This document shows, one piece after another, positions 35,395 through 47,806 of a stretch of DNA of 64,000 nucleotides. The stretch spans positions 1-64,000 of the forward strand of contig WIXG01000389.1 in NCBI GenBank assembly GCA_009869945.1, written 5' to 3'. Each line of letters begins with the position of its first letter. Within the stretch, counting starts at the first letter, position 1. The notes under the pieces were generated by a model that was not told where the DNA came from, did not search any database, and worked only from the letters and a program-made list of their open reading frames with translations. Source of the DNA: Mesaphorura yosii (lineage: Eukaryota > Arthropoda > Collembola > Poduromorpha > Tullbergiidae). Both the position numbers and the translations under genes were made by a program.

Positions 35395-36335
35395 ATGTCT
35401 GCAACGAAGAGTCCCTGCTGCACCAAAGCGCCTCCGGTGACCTCCAACTACACACCGAAGGGAAAGGACGTCCTTGACAAGGTCAAAAAGTCTCGCGATC
35501 TGACAATCTACGAAGCACCGTTCAATGTGGCCCAAAAGCCGACCAAGCTTATCATCTGCGCGTACGACATATTTGGTTTTCATCCCAACACGAAAGAGGT
35601 CTGTGACAACCTGGCACTGGCAAGCGGAGCTCGAGTCATCATGCCTGACTTTTACCGCGGCGACTATTGGAGCGAGGAGAGAAGGTCAGTCACGATCGAT
35701 CGAACAAGTACTGTCTTGAAAGTCTATGAATATTTACTTAGGCAATTATCTACCGTCTTCTTTTATTGTACGTTCACGCCGACGACCAATTACCAACAGC
35801 ATTCAGCTCATGTACAGTTGGGTGACGTATCATGGAAACTGGGACACGACGGTCAAGGACGACGTGCTCAACATCATCGAACACTACAAGGCAGAAGAGG
35901 GCATAACTTCTGTGGGCATATTTGGCTTCTGCTGGGGTGGCAAGATTTCCGTGCTGGCCGGAACCCAGATCCCCGGCATCCGAGCGGCAGGCTTGGTACA
36001 TCCGTCCGGAGTTTTGATTGAGGAGGCAGACCACATCAAGTGCCCAGTCATCGTTTGCCCAAGCAAGGATGAACACAATTTCGTAATTCCACCTGAATCT
36101 GAACTTCTTGAATTTCTTGGGTCATGATTCAAGTTTTCTGTCTCCATTCTCACAGGTCCCGTTCAAGGTTAAGGTTGAAGAGCGACTTGGTTCGGGCACG
36201 GCGGAACATTATCGTTACGATAACATGAGCCACGGATTCATGGCGGCACGTGGAGACTTTGCTGACCCTGCGACTCGAAAGGCAGTGGACGAAATCATTG
36301 GGCACCTGGCAGCTTTCTTCAGCAAGCACATGTAA
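35395..36335 (+). CDS. Dienelactone hydrolase family protein (CMBL-like)
   Basis: Three exons: 35395-35684, 35800-36082 and 36156-36335, giving 250 residues, the normal length. It is an alpha/beta hydrolase whose nucleophile is a cysteine. The triad is visible: Cys141 in GFCWGG, Asp187 in SKDE and His217 in MSHGF. Animal members act as carboxymethylenebutenolidase-like cytosolic esterases; bacterial ones open dienelactones. There is no signal peptide, so it is likely cytosolic. The exon 2 donor (gtaatt at 36083) is chosen because it keeps the frame. Poly(A) signal at 36858, which would overlap the convergent P4HA 3' UTR. Confidence 0.9.
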
Positions 36336-36890
36336 AAAAAATTGTCCAAACCGAGGTTGAAATCGTTTCTAGCATATCAAAATCAAATGTATTCAGCAAC
36401 CCTTTCCTGAAGCTGTACTGAGAGTTGATCTTTTGTCAACTGTCTCTTTTGGTCTCTCAAAGATGCGCTCAATTGACGTCATTCGTTTACAAAACAGAAA
36501 ACTCGGCCATGCACACAAAATTTAACTCGAGAGAACGGGAGACATTTACACAATAGATTGTAGAGTAGAGCCTTCAAGTCCTCAGGTTAAGTAACCCAGC
36601 CGTCTGCTTAGCAGTAGTGCGGTGTCTTGTGGCCCCAAAATATCTGTCACAAGCATCGAACAATTTATTTGAAACACAAAGTTTTATTAATACGCCGGGC
36701 TCGTCGGATCGAAAAACCTCAAACATCAAAGGTTCTTACACGTATTTTATCTACACTTGCACAAAGTTAACGGCTTCTTTTCTTGTCCCGTACAAAACTC
36801 TGCAATCCAATCTATCATGCTATGTTAATACATTGTACTGTATTGCATATTGGAACGAATAAAACTAAATGCACATAGACATAATCGCGA
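36336..36890. other. Convergent 3' region
   Basis: 3' UTRs of the hydrolase (AATAAA 36858-36863 on plus) and of P4HA (AATAAA read on minus at 36688-36683) probably overlap here. No coding exon was seen. Confidence 0.45.
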
Positions 36891-39078
36891 TCACTTTCCA
36901 CGATTTGCCTCACATTTCCGAATAAACATTTGTTCGTTCACTCGTATCCATTTGTTGGCAACTGAAATGCAATAGAACAGGTCACACTAAATAAGAATGA
37001 CATTTTTCAAGTCAAACAGACTCACTCGTTTTGGAGCCGTAACGAACTGGGCATCCGGCGTGCAACGACAAAGGGTCCAGTGAACCATCCGACCTAAGAT
37101 TATACCTGTACAACAGTTAAGAGACCGCATGATTTATCGATAAGCATGCCTGCGTATGTGAATTTCAAATTCATTCGTACCAAAAGACGCCTGAACCGCT
37201 GACTGGCTTGACACTCATTCGCAGTTTTGGAAATGCCGTATTGCCACCTTCAAAATCATCGTTTAACTAAGACAGATAAGAGGCCGACTCGTCTTTTACG
37301 CTGGACTATTCAGACCCGCTCTTAAATATTTTCCTTTGCTTACGTAAATCATGAAAGTCGCGATTCTTTCTCCACGCTCCTCGTAGAACGTCACAAGTCT
37401 CTTCATTTCCTCGTCACTTTTCGTCGACGGATCAGAACTGTCGTAGTGTGACCCGTAAAATGCGCCCGGTCCGTAATTTGCGAATTGAAGCTCCTCAGCT
37501 GCAATACGCTCACGAACATTCAACCCAGTGAGTGCCTCAATTCTCCGAGTCAGTCCATAGAATAGGGAACCAGTTTTCTGCAGCCTCGGGTCAAAGTCGT
37601 TGACGTACACCGAAGACGATGTCCTTCCGAAATAACGGCTATTGACGTCTTCCTTCACGACCCCCGACTTCTTGGTAAAGTGGGGCTCGAGGCTGGTGAG
37701 GAGACGATCCACCTGTGCTCGAGTCAACATGTCGTGGATCTGAATCAGTGGTGGATCATAACTGAAATATTCGATTTTGGCCGGCTGGAGTGCAAAATAA
37801 GGATTGCGGTCGTGTTCCACTTTGCAGACCAATGACGATATGTGCGAAGTGGGCCTGATCTGCTGATTGTCGCACAACATTTCGTATGCGGTGTGCGATC
37901 CGACTGGGGTTGACGGATCCGGAGCCACGGAGAAAGGAACTCGATTCCGAAATGATTCACTTGAAGGATTTCCCAAGACTTGTTGGTAATGAAATATGTT
38001 TTTCCTTCCAGCAGTGTTTTCGAATGCTCCACTTACTAGCTTTGAATCATGCTGTAAGAGAGTAACAGAGTTTCAGGCTCAACCAAGTCTAGTTTCTACC
38101 TCATAAAGTCAGACCTGATCAATTGCAGCCTGCAGCTGAGCTTCCATTTCCAGCTCCACTGGATTCAGAGGTTGGCAGGTTCCGTCCATAGACTCTCCAT
38201 TCGGTGCACCGTCCTGGAGTTCAGCGATGCGTGTTTTTTGCAGTGCGAAATGAAAGAGTTCGATTGCTATCGTATAACCCCAATGGGCAAGTGCAAATTG
38301 TCCGATTTCCAAACAAAGTTGAGGTTTCAAAAGATCTTCTGAGGGCTCAAAAAAATCCTGCCCGTTTAACTAAATCCATTGAACTCAGTATAAGTCTCAA
38401 CATTCACTGGAGATTGAATGGTGTCTTAAGCACGAACTCCCGTGAAAAAAGATGGGCTTACTTCTTCCACGGTGAGGTTGTAAGTTTTTTGCAGTGTAAT
38501 CAGCGAAGTCATCGCCTCTTCCAAATGTGTTTTGTTTGGAAACCCATGCCCACGCTTATCTTCAGCCTCAAGCACGGCCAGTCTTTCCTTAAATGCTGAA
38601 TCAGGCGTGCACATGTATTAAGCAACTTGTAATTTGTCCTAAAATGATTACCTTTGTCTACTGTCCCAACTTGGGTCACAATTTGGCCCAGTTTGGGCCA
38701 GGCATTCACGAACCTCTGCAGCAAATTGTAGGATTTGAACGGATGGGACGAGCATTCTTTCGCCATGTCCGTTGAATCGAAGTATTTTAGATGCTGGGCG
38801 TGGGCCTGTGCTCCCGATGCACTCACGTGTGTCTGTAGTTTCAGATCGGACATGGTGGCGATCGACTCTTGGAAGATTTTGTCTATCTCTGCACTCAAGA
38901 TCTTGTGTTGTTCCTGCAGGCTTTCCAAATACTTGTACAGAACTGGGAGCAAGTCTTGCTCAGTACGAGCCAGTGACTTGACCGTGTAAGTCGTTGATTG
39001 GAATGAGGCGATGACCGGCGCTAATACCAGCGCCAGATCTGTGATGGCAATTAGCATGGCTGACAGTAGGAGCTTCAT
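36891..39078 (-). CDS. P4HA: Prolyl 4-hydroxylase subunit alpha
   Basis: Seven exons on minus: 39078-38652, 38595-38462, 38357-38115, 38051-37344, 37266-37181, 37105-37026 and 36961-36891, giving 582 residues. A signal peptide covers about residues 1-24. The N-terminal dimerisation domain and peptide-substrate region (LQKTYNLTVEE, GYTIAIELFHFAL) precede the catalytic 2-oxoglutarate/iron domain. Metal ligands are His and Asp in GSHYD and the distal His in LSLHAGCPV; the 2-oxoglutarate Lys is in ANKWI. The AEELQFANYG block is family typical. The enzyme hydroxylates collagen prolines in the ER. The C-terminus after NKWI differs from the usual HERGQEF-type ending. The exon 3 donor is non-optimal (gtctga). 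About 40 residues longer than typical. Confidence 0.92.
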
Positions 39079-40302
39079 TCTGTTCCGGGACTGGCTGATC
39101 CGACCTTGCTAAATGTGGAGTGAAAATCATAAATCCCAATGAAAGCCAGATTTTCATCAGCATAGCATGGCATTCCGCAGCTGATCAACCGATAGTGATT
39201 GAAGCGTTAACATCTGCGGCAAAAAAGAATGCAAATATTTGCACAGTATTTCAACAGCTAATTTGCCGACGACCAATTTGCGCTGTCAATGCCAATAATT
39301 CATTTCAGTTTACAGTGGCAAAGTGACAAATTTCCTTTGCAGCTCATACCGCAGATTGACTGCAGACATGGTGTGGTGCGAGGATGGCTCCAACTCACAC
39401 TCGTGCTCTTAGTAATCATACGATGGAATGGGAGATCGAATAACTTCCTCGTGTCATCGCGAACTGTAGTACGTACACAACTTAGCACATGGAAAAAGAA
39501 AGTAGGCGGGGAGAACCCGGGTCCTCTCAAACTTCGGATCTCAATGCAGTAATCCAGTATCGAAATTTGATACTCATCTAATCAATTTTGGTGGTGCAGG
39601 TGTTAGGCGAAATTATACTCGCTCGCAGTTAAGTGCTAAATTAATTTATACCGCCGAGTGAGGCTGTGATAGACCATAATACAAGTTTACAATACAAAAG
39701 AGGCAAGAGAAAAAGCATCATTCCGAATCTTTCAAACGTCAACACCACTATCAATATCAGGATTTGTGGTAGTAATACAACACGGGTGTTAAGTTTTGCT
39801 GCGACCCCATCCTAGGTGAAAGTGAGAACTCCAGCGTGCAGCCGGCTGTAGGAGCCATGAACGACAGAGTGCCCACAGGAGGTAATCTATAATCAGTGGC
39901 TCCGTGAACTGGAAGTTCGGCTTCAGCGTTTTGGGATCTGGATAAGCTGTTGCCAGGGCCAATGGCATGGACACCAAGGCTTCTCATCGTCTTTGGGCAC
40001 CTGAACGCAGGTACAGAACGCCTTCAATTAAAACTTATCTTTAAGGGTAAAGGTAAACATAAAACTAAGTTTATGGGAAACGATTCTATACTGCTAGACT
40101 CCATTGCTTGATTCTGATGTGGATAATCCTCCTAACACCTCAAAATTAGGCAAAACCCAAGGCTCAACCGCTTAAAAGCTAACTTTCTATGACGTATTGG
40201 GTGTAGGTAGATCTATCCTGCTAACTGGGTTCTTCTGCTTCTAATTGGATCACAAGGGACTGACTTTCCTAAATTAGAAACTAAAGCCTATCAACTGCCT
40301 AA
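39079..40302. other. Intergenic, shared 5' region of P4HA and glutaminase
   Basis: Divergent promoters of P4HA (minus) and glutaminase (plus) should lie here. Small open frames near 39380 and 39760-39990 show no family resemblance and were not called. Confidence 0.45.
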
Positions 40303-43300
40303 ATGCTGGCCAAGCAGGTTCGACACCTTCATCAGGCTTACACAAAGCAGCTCTACACTTCATTGTCGACCAGCTGCCCACGACTGGAGACATGCTGTCC
40401 ACGCGAACTCCGAAGATCTCTTTCTTCATCGCCACTGCCCACCGTGAAACACGTGACATCGATTGATAATGCCAGACATGACGTGAGTTGGGTTTGTTCT
40501 GCTTTGATTATTGATTCGGGAATTTGGGAGTACTTAGAAAGAGGCTGAGAATCAAATAGAAATTAAGTTACTAACTAAACACTAGCAAATCACATGCTTC
40601 GGCGGCCCGTCTTTGTAATTGCGCCTTACTTCGTTACTTATTGCCGGGATTTCACTAATTGCTTCACTTTGACCCGCTTTTGTGAATGCGCCTCTAATTA
40701 GAATGTTCTTAATTGAATGCCAATGCTCGGCATTGACTTTAAGTAAAGGTTTGACGTAAATTTCCAAACTGCAACGGTAAGTAACTTCTGAAAATTTTGC
40801 ATGGACCGAGGCCTTTTCTATTAGCAGTAATTAGGAACTTCTCAGCCCATTAACAGTGAGCCAAATTTAAATCGTTGTTCTCTTGTACCGGAATGAGTCG
40901 CACACACGAGCCGACTATTATTAAAACGATAATTATCTGTTTTTGTTGCTGGTTGAGTCAGCCGGCTGCCGGTCTGGCCTCATCTTTGTTTCTGCGACTG
41001 ATTGCGCTAATTGTGTCTCATTTTACTTGCAGAGTCCACTTATTATACGAAGATGGGCATCGAAATCATCGCGTCATCCACCGACCAGCAGCCAAGCCCA
41101 AGAATTTCAGAAAGCAGCGATTCAATCAGATGAAAGCGGAGGTGGAGAGAGGTTAGCCTAATGTCTTGGGAAAAATTCTATTAGCCATTAGTCGTTTGAT
41201 CGTTCAAGTACAAAGTACAGGGATAGTCAGGAGTTAGACTGATAAACGTAAGCTAAAAAACAAACATGTCCTCACAACCAGCAAAAACTCCATTGACCAA
41301 CGGGAAAGGAACCCTCAAGAAGAATTTTCTCACGTCATCATTGAGTAGTTTGCTCGAGAAGCGTCTCTCGCTAAAGAAGAAAAGGGTCGAAGAAGAAGAA
41401 AAGTACAAACAACAAATTGTGGCCGATTATGAAAAGTCTAAGCAGCAGCAGCAAGAAAAGAATGGAAAGTCGAAACCCAAGCCCAAACTCATCATCACGA
41501 CGAAGCCTGCTTCGGAGCCAGCACTGGACAATAACTTAACTACGTCAGGCCCGTCACTGTCACCCTCCGCGCATTCACAAGGGCGAGAGCCAACGAGCCT
41601 TCCCTTCGACTTCAAGCCGGTCATAAACTGCCCTTCGTCTCCAGCCAGTCCTGTGACGCCAGCAATTGAAATCACGTTGGCGGCTCCAGTGGACAAGCGA
41701 GATCGTTCATCGTCTATGGTTTGGATTGACTTCTTGACCGAGGACGGAGTTTATGGGCAAGATGGGAACGAATCTGATGGATCGCACAGCGCGAGAGAAT
41801 TCGAAGAGTTGGGAAGCAGAAAGAAGAATAGCATTCGAAGTGCTGAAGGGGATGGGCTGAGTGACGAGGAGGAGGCCAGAATTAGTTGGTTCTACAAGAA
41901 ACTGAGGAAGGAGTCGACAGCAATCTCGCTGAAGAGTTCGAAGTGTGCGAAAAATGAAAAGGAACCGTGAGTCATGTAAAATTTCGAATATAAACGCACA
42001 ATTGCCGTCATCCATCTTGGCTTCCACGACACAACGCCAAAATCGTTAGAGATGAATGATTGGAGAACCGCTTCGTAGTTAATAGCTCAGCAGTCCGGAG
42101 AGAGATTTAGTTAGATTCATTTAGGAGAGATTAGGGTTCATTTGCCCATTAAGAAGTTTAGTCGAACGCTTGGCTTTACGTTGGAATTTGTTCATTTGTA
42201 CTTGGTTTTTGCAGTGAGCCGCCATCCTCGTCCCGCCATGTGGACGACCTCATCTTCGACATGTTTATGACGGAAGTGGAAGGGCAGCAGGTCGTGCTCA
42301 TCGGGACCTTTCTCTCCGCACTGGAACGCACTGGCCTTCGTCGAACCGATCCTCGTCTCCTCGAACTCTTTGAAAACCTCCGACGTGCCCACCGTGAACT
42401 GGAAGTCAACTTTCCTGGCAAAGCTGCTGGCTCAATCGAAACACTGAAACTGGATCGCGAGTCATTCAAGTCAACGATAGCCGACAACATTGTACTCATC
42501 TCGAAAGCCTTTCGACAACAGTTTGTGATTCCCGAGTTTCAAAGCTTCTGTCTTCACATTGAGGAAATGTACACCAAATGCAAGGAGGTGAAGGGTGGTA
42601 AGGTGGCCGCGTACATTCCTCAGCTGGCCAGGGTTGACCCCAACTTTTGGGGAGTTTCGGTGTGCACAATCGACGGGCAGAGATACTCGATTGGTGATAC
42701 GATGAATCCGTTCACAATTCAGTCTTGCAGGTAAATTATACTCTTTCACTTGCAAAAGTTAATTGCAATTAGTTTTTTGACTTCTACTAAAATACGCGTA
42801 TTGTATTAAATAGCAAACCACTTACGTACGCAATTGCGCTGAACGAACTCGGCGAGGAGACAGTTCACCAGTACGTGGGGCAGGAGCCGTCCGGACGAAT
42901 GTTCAATGAACTAGTGCTTGATTACAATAGTGAGTGTTTTAATGTAGAACTGACAGGAGACTTTGCCTGTGCAATTACCAAATCACTCGTCTCATCTGAT
43001 TTTTTTCAGAGAAACCGCATAACCCCATGGTCAATGCTGGAGCCATCATCGTTTGCTCATTACTCAAGCAGATGGTGAGGCCTGAAATGAGTCTGGCTGA
43101 GAAATTCGATTACACGTATCATTACTTTAAGGTGAGTTAATAAATGCAAGGAAATAAAGTCTATTTTCAAACTGACGACATTTCTTTGCCTTTCAGAAAC
43201 TGGCCGGTGGAGAGTACATTGGATTTAACAACGCCGTGTTCCTGTCGGAACGCGAAGCTGCCGATCGTAATTACGCGCTTGGATTCTACATGAGGGAAAA

Positions 43301-44144
43301 TAAATGCTTCCCGGAAGGCACGAACCTGAAAGAGTGCATGGACTACTATTTCCAAATCTGCTCCATGGAATGCAATTGCGAGTCAATGTCCATCATGGCT
43401 GCGACACTGGCAAACGGTGGAATTTGTCCAGTCAGTGGAGAAAAGATCCTGAAGCCAGATTCTGTGCGCGATGTCCTTTCGCTGATGCACTCATGCGGGA
43501 TGTACGACTACTCCGGTCAGTTTGCGTTCAAAGTTGGACTGCCAAGTAAATCGGGAGTGAGCGGAGCCATCATGCTCGTGGTTCCGAACGTGCTCGGGAT
43601 GACCGTGTGGAGTCCGCCGTTGGATGTTTTGGGGAATTCTGTGCGAGGCGTGTCTCTTTGTCAGGTACAACATTGACCTTTACAGTGCAGACGTGCCTAG
43701 TTGCTGCACTGCTTAGCATTCAGTTTTGATACGCCGGCTTGTCCATTTCAGGAATTGGTGCAAGTTTTCAACTTCCACAAGTACGATAACCTGAAGCACG
43801 CGTCACACAAGCTGGATCCCAGAAAACATCGCTACGAAACGAAGGGCATGAACATTGTCAATTTGCTGTTTTCGGCCGCGTCTGGAGATGTGACCTCAAT
43901 GCGTCGTCATCACCTCTCCGGCATGGACATGAACGCTTCTGACTACGACGGCAGAACCGCGCTGCACTTGGCAGCGGCAGAAGGACATTTGGAATGTGTG
44001 GACTACTTGCTGAGGCAGTGCCACGTGAAGCACAATCCGCAAGATCGGTGGAATCACCTGCCGATCAACGACGCCGAGAAGTTTGGTCACGGAGAAGTGG
44101 CCCAGTTTCTTCGCAATTGGGCAAAGGACAACAAACTTGAGTAA
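40303..44144 (+). CDS. GLS: Glutaminase with ankyrin repeats, mitochondrial isoform
   Basis: Common exons are 42215-42730, 42814-42929, 43010-43131, 43197-43664 and 43752-44144. I infer the canonical 5' end as two exons, 40303-40482 and 41033-41151. The first begins [17 protein letters not shown] and is free of acidic residues for its first 27 codons. The second begins [14 protein letters not shown], like a mitochondrial presequence. Donor gtgagt at 40483, acceptor at 41031-41032, and phase 2 into exon 42215 all fit, giving 637 residues. The catalytic Ser-x-x-Lys is in QSCSKPL, split by an intron. The domain includes [16 protein letters not shown] and the long block to PNVLGM. The C-terminus has two ankyrin-like repeats ([14 protein letters not shown]). 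The enzyme converts glutamine to glutamate and ammonia. Poly(A) signal at 44309. Confidence 0.85.
41266..41966 (+). CDS. GLS: Alternative first exon of glutaminase
   Basis: ATG 41266 opens 233 codons ending with donor gtgagt at 41967 in phase 2, the same phase as the mitochondrial exon 41033-41151, so both can splice to 42215. The encoded segment is polar and disordered: Lys/Glu-rich near residues 30-70, Ser/Pro-rich to 140 and acidic to the end. It shows no presequence features. This isoform would be 771 residues and probably not mitochondrial (inference). Alternative promoters are the simplest explanation. Confidence 0.75.
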
Positions 44145-44763
44145 ACTTGTGTCAAAGTCAAAGTTTTACGTATTTAGTTCTAGTCCTGAATAACCTTACT
44201 TGTGATTTCTCCACGTGCTTGCGCGTGTGCATCTGTATAGCCAAGGCACGTCGCACGTGGCAGGTGCTACCCTTAAATTGTGCAATATGCAAACAACCTA
44301 TCCAGCCGAATAAAATTGTGAAAGAGAGACAGTCTTCTTGTCTATGAAATGTGAGATCTCGATGTCAGTCATAGTCAACTAGTGATTTGTATAAGACAAA
44401 GGACAATAACACGATTCATAATTCCTTTTATTCAAACCTAATTTAATGCTCGTAGTTTGTAGCGAAATGTGAAATGAGACGCAACAGGAACGACGCGAAC
44501 GTCTGCGATTTGGAAGCCAACTCGATTTGTCTTTAGACTTGAAATTCAAATTGTATTCGTAAATTCGTGTTCAGTCGTCAATCAAGTATCAAGTTGCAAT
44601 AAAATTTAAAGTGTTGAATGCTGAATTGATTTCGCCCTCAAAACAATCACTGATCAATGTCATTCATGGTGCTTAGTCTGGCCCAGTGCCCTGGAACCTC
44701 AGGAACGCAGAGGTTTGCAATTTATTGCAGTCAACTTCTGCACTTCTGTGTCTCCGACAAAAG
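44145..44763. other. Intergenic
   Basis: Glutaminase 3' UTR (AATAAA 44309-44314) and the phenoloxidase promoter. Nothing else was seen. Confidence 0.45.
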
Positions 44764-47652
44764 ATGCGTCTTCATTTACTTAGCATTCTTGCCTGTTATT
44801 GTTGTTGTGTTAGTTTTGTTCTTGCTTTGTCGTCCAATTCCAGTTCATTCGACGATGTTGAACCGATTTCGGTTTCGACGTCATCGCATTTAGAGTATGA
44901 TCCAAGCGTTCTAAAAAATCAGCAACTTTACTTGGGACTATTCCACAATGTCCCGCACGTTGAGCCACCACCGGAGACAAAGGCTGGAGGTGGCAACTTC
45001 GCCGGCTGTGGTCGTGGCTCGTTTTTCTTCTCGTTCAGTCCCCAATGCCGGAAAGCAGTGGAGAAAATCGTTCAGCGATTACAAAGTGAGTTCTTGCATC
45101 ATTGGTTTGACTGGTGTTTGATCTGCTTCTGTGTTTGAAGCTGCCCAAAATCCAAGGGTGGTGATAAAATTAGCTCGGAAGATTCGTGACGACCCAAAGA
45201 TACACCCAAAAGCGTGGTTCACGGCGCTGACCATCGTGACGCTGGATCGGTCTGACATGCGTGGGCTCTGGAAGCCGCCTCCATTTAAAGTCATACCCGA
45301 TTCATTTCTTCGTACCGGTGGTGTCAAAAATCGTTCTTCACAGGTAACAGAGGAATAGCGACGATGGACGATTCGTAAAGTATGTTGTCTTGTTCTCCAA
45401 TCTTTCTTGACTCGTAGAACTGTGTGATCAACGACGAAACCTTCGGCGTTGACAATGGAATCGAAAACCGTCTCTGGTACTTTCGTGAAGACATTCACGT
45501 CAATGCTCAACACTGGTACTGGCATATTGTGTACCCAAATTATCTGAACACTGCAGCGAATGCGAATGTGTACCACGCCGATAGAAGAGCAGAATTATTT
45601 TACTACTTCCATCACAACATTATTGCAAGGTTACTAATACTTGCCATCCTCTAGAAATTATGGCCATATCTGTCACTGACACCCTGGTTCACTTCTCTTC
45701 AAGGTATAACACTGAAAGGTTATGCAATAATGTCCAACTTGTGGCGCCGCTTGGCTTGCAACATGGCTACATTCTGGATCCTTTCTACGCACACCTGAAC
45801 GATGATAATACTGGTCGCCAGTGGATGGATCGAGTACCCGGGACTCTGCTACCGGCAAGTGAAACTTCAAGCTTAGAATTGCACTGGATTCTATTCGCAT
45901 TTTTCGCAAATTTTTCCGCCCGCAGGAATCCGTCTTCGTCCCGTCTGGATCTAATCAGGTAACTCCGGTGTTACTTCAGAGCGAATTGGTGAACAGAGAT
46001 CGTCTCATTCAAGGCATTGACAACGGATACCTTCAAGGAGTAAGTTAAACGTGACAATTTCTAAAGGCACTGAATTTTTGACAGAAAAGTGACTGCTGCA
46101 TTTCACTTCATATAGGCGCAGGGTCAACAAGTTCCCATTTCAAACTTTAGCGGAATTGATATTCTGCTGGACGCACTGGAGTCATCACGTTGGTCTGTAA
46201 ATCTTTCGTACTATGGATCACTCCACAACAGCCTACACATTCAGATCGCGCTCGCGAGCGACCCAACAAATCCATACGCGGCTATGGTAGTGATCTACAT
46301 GTTAATGTTGATAAAGCAGTAGGCACTCACCTTGTACTACGACATAGGCTCCTGGCGTCATGGCGGACACGGCGGTTTCAATGCGGGACGTTTCATTTTA
46401 CAATTGGCACTCTTACATCGACGACATGAGTGCCAGGCACAAGCGCACACTTCCACCGTACCAACTAGAAAAGGTAACCGTGAATAAGCTGGCTTCCTCC
46501 TTTAAATTCGGTTTTAGTTCTTGCGTCTGTCTTTGTCTTACGCACAGGGAGACTTTCCTCTCCTCTGGCGGTCGGTCGCCATCGAGCAAGTCGGCCTGAC
46601 TTCCTCGAAGAAACAGGCGAATAAAGTGGAGACTTTCTGGTCCATGAGGAACATCACGCTGCTTAACGGACTGGCATTTGAAAACAGCAGTAGCAATCAA
46701 CCGCCAGTTAAAGTGTGCGTGAAGCACTTAAATCACGACGATTTCACGTACCATATTGCAATCGTAAGTGCGCGACCGACCCGTTGAATTGAATATTCAA
46801 GAAACGTTTGTAAACCTTTTACTCACGGTTGCAGGCAACAATTCCAGACGGATTCCCGAGCCCTCTTCGAGCAACGGTGCGGATTTTTCTGGCGCCGAGA
46901 TTTGGGTCGAACGGAAAACGATTTACAATGGAAGAACAACGGCTTCTATTCTTCGCCATGGATGCTTTTCCAGTCAAGCGTAAGATACGCCATTTTCAGG
47001 CTCTTACCTTTTTGGTACAAATTGGTGAATTTCTTTCCGTCGCAGTCCAGCCAGGCCTGAATACAATCAAACGCTCATCGGCCCAGTCGTCTCTCACCAC
47101 ACTCTGGAGCCAAGAATTGGAAACGATGCAGCCAAGCGCAGGCGCTGTACTCAAGAACAAGCCGTACTGCGGCTGCGGGTGGCCGTACCACATGTTGCTG
47201 CCGAAGAGCACCACAGACGGAATGGTCTTTGACCTTTTTGTGATGGTAACGAATGGGAACGAAGACCAGCCTAGTAGCAGTAGCAGCGGCGGCACAGCAT
47301 CCGGTTCAAGCCACTCTAACTACACAAGCGAATGCAGGCCCGCGTACATACTCTGTGGGATTCCACATCAAAAGTACCCCGACACAAGACCGATGGGCTA
47401 CCCGTTTGATCGCACGTCATATCACGTCACTTCGTACAATCCCTTTTCGGGTACGAAGGACCGACCAGTGTCGAATCTCGATGAGTTTGTCTATAATCTG
47501 CCGAATGCGGCTACGACGCAGGTGAGGGCGAACATAAGGAACACATTTACTGACATGATCTCATTTATTAACTTCACGTGAACCTTGGCTAGATTTTAAT
47601 TCGACACGTGGACAAAGTCGTAGAACCGAAAGCGAAGAAAAAGGATACGTAA
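44764..47652 (+). CDS. Hemocyanin/prophenoloxidase superfamily protein
   Basis: Eleven exons: 44764-45085, 45141-45343, 45418-45629, 45704-45854, 45926-46039, 46116-46286, 46348-46473, 46548-46763, 46835-46979, 47046-47521 and 47593-47652, giving 731 residues. The intron after 45854 uses a GC donor. Copper site A shows His residues in AQHWYWH and FHHNII; copper site B shows YYGSLHNSLH and FYNWHSYID, so all six ligands are present. The C-terminal third has YCGCGWPYHML, which resembles the GCGWP motif of arthropod prophenoloxidases rather than oxygen-carrying hemocyanins. Unlike insect prophenoloxidases, it has a clear N-terminal signal peptide (about residues 1-22). Tyrosine/catechol oxidation for cuticle tanning or immunity is the likely role; oxygen transport is the alternative. 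A Ser/Gly insert lies near 47270-47320. Confidence 0.9.
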
Positions 47653-47806
47653 TCTCACAGAGGCTTCGGTTTTGTACAAGTTATTCGCACACGTATCAGC
47701 TGAGGAAATGGAACTCTATGGTAGTTTGCTGGAACCGAACGACATTCTCAACTTTCTTCAAGAAAAAAGTCCATATTAAATAAAATAAAAGCCTTTCGAC
47801 ATTAGT

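Noticed and set aside
39757-39987. Minus-strand 76-codon ORF
   Set aside because: No start context, splice partner or family similarity was found; it probably occurs by chance.
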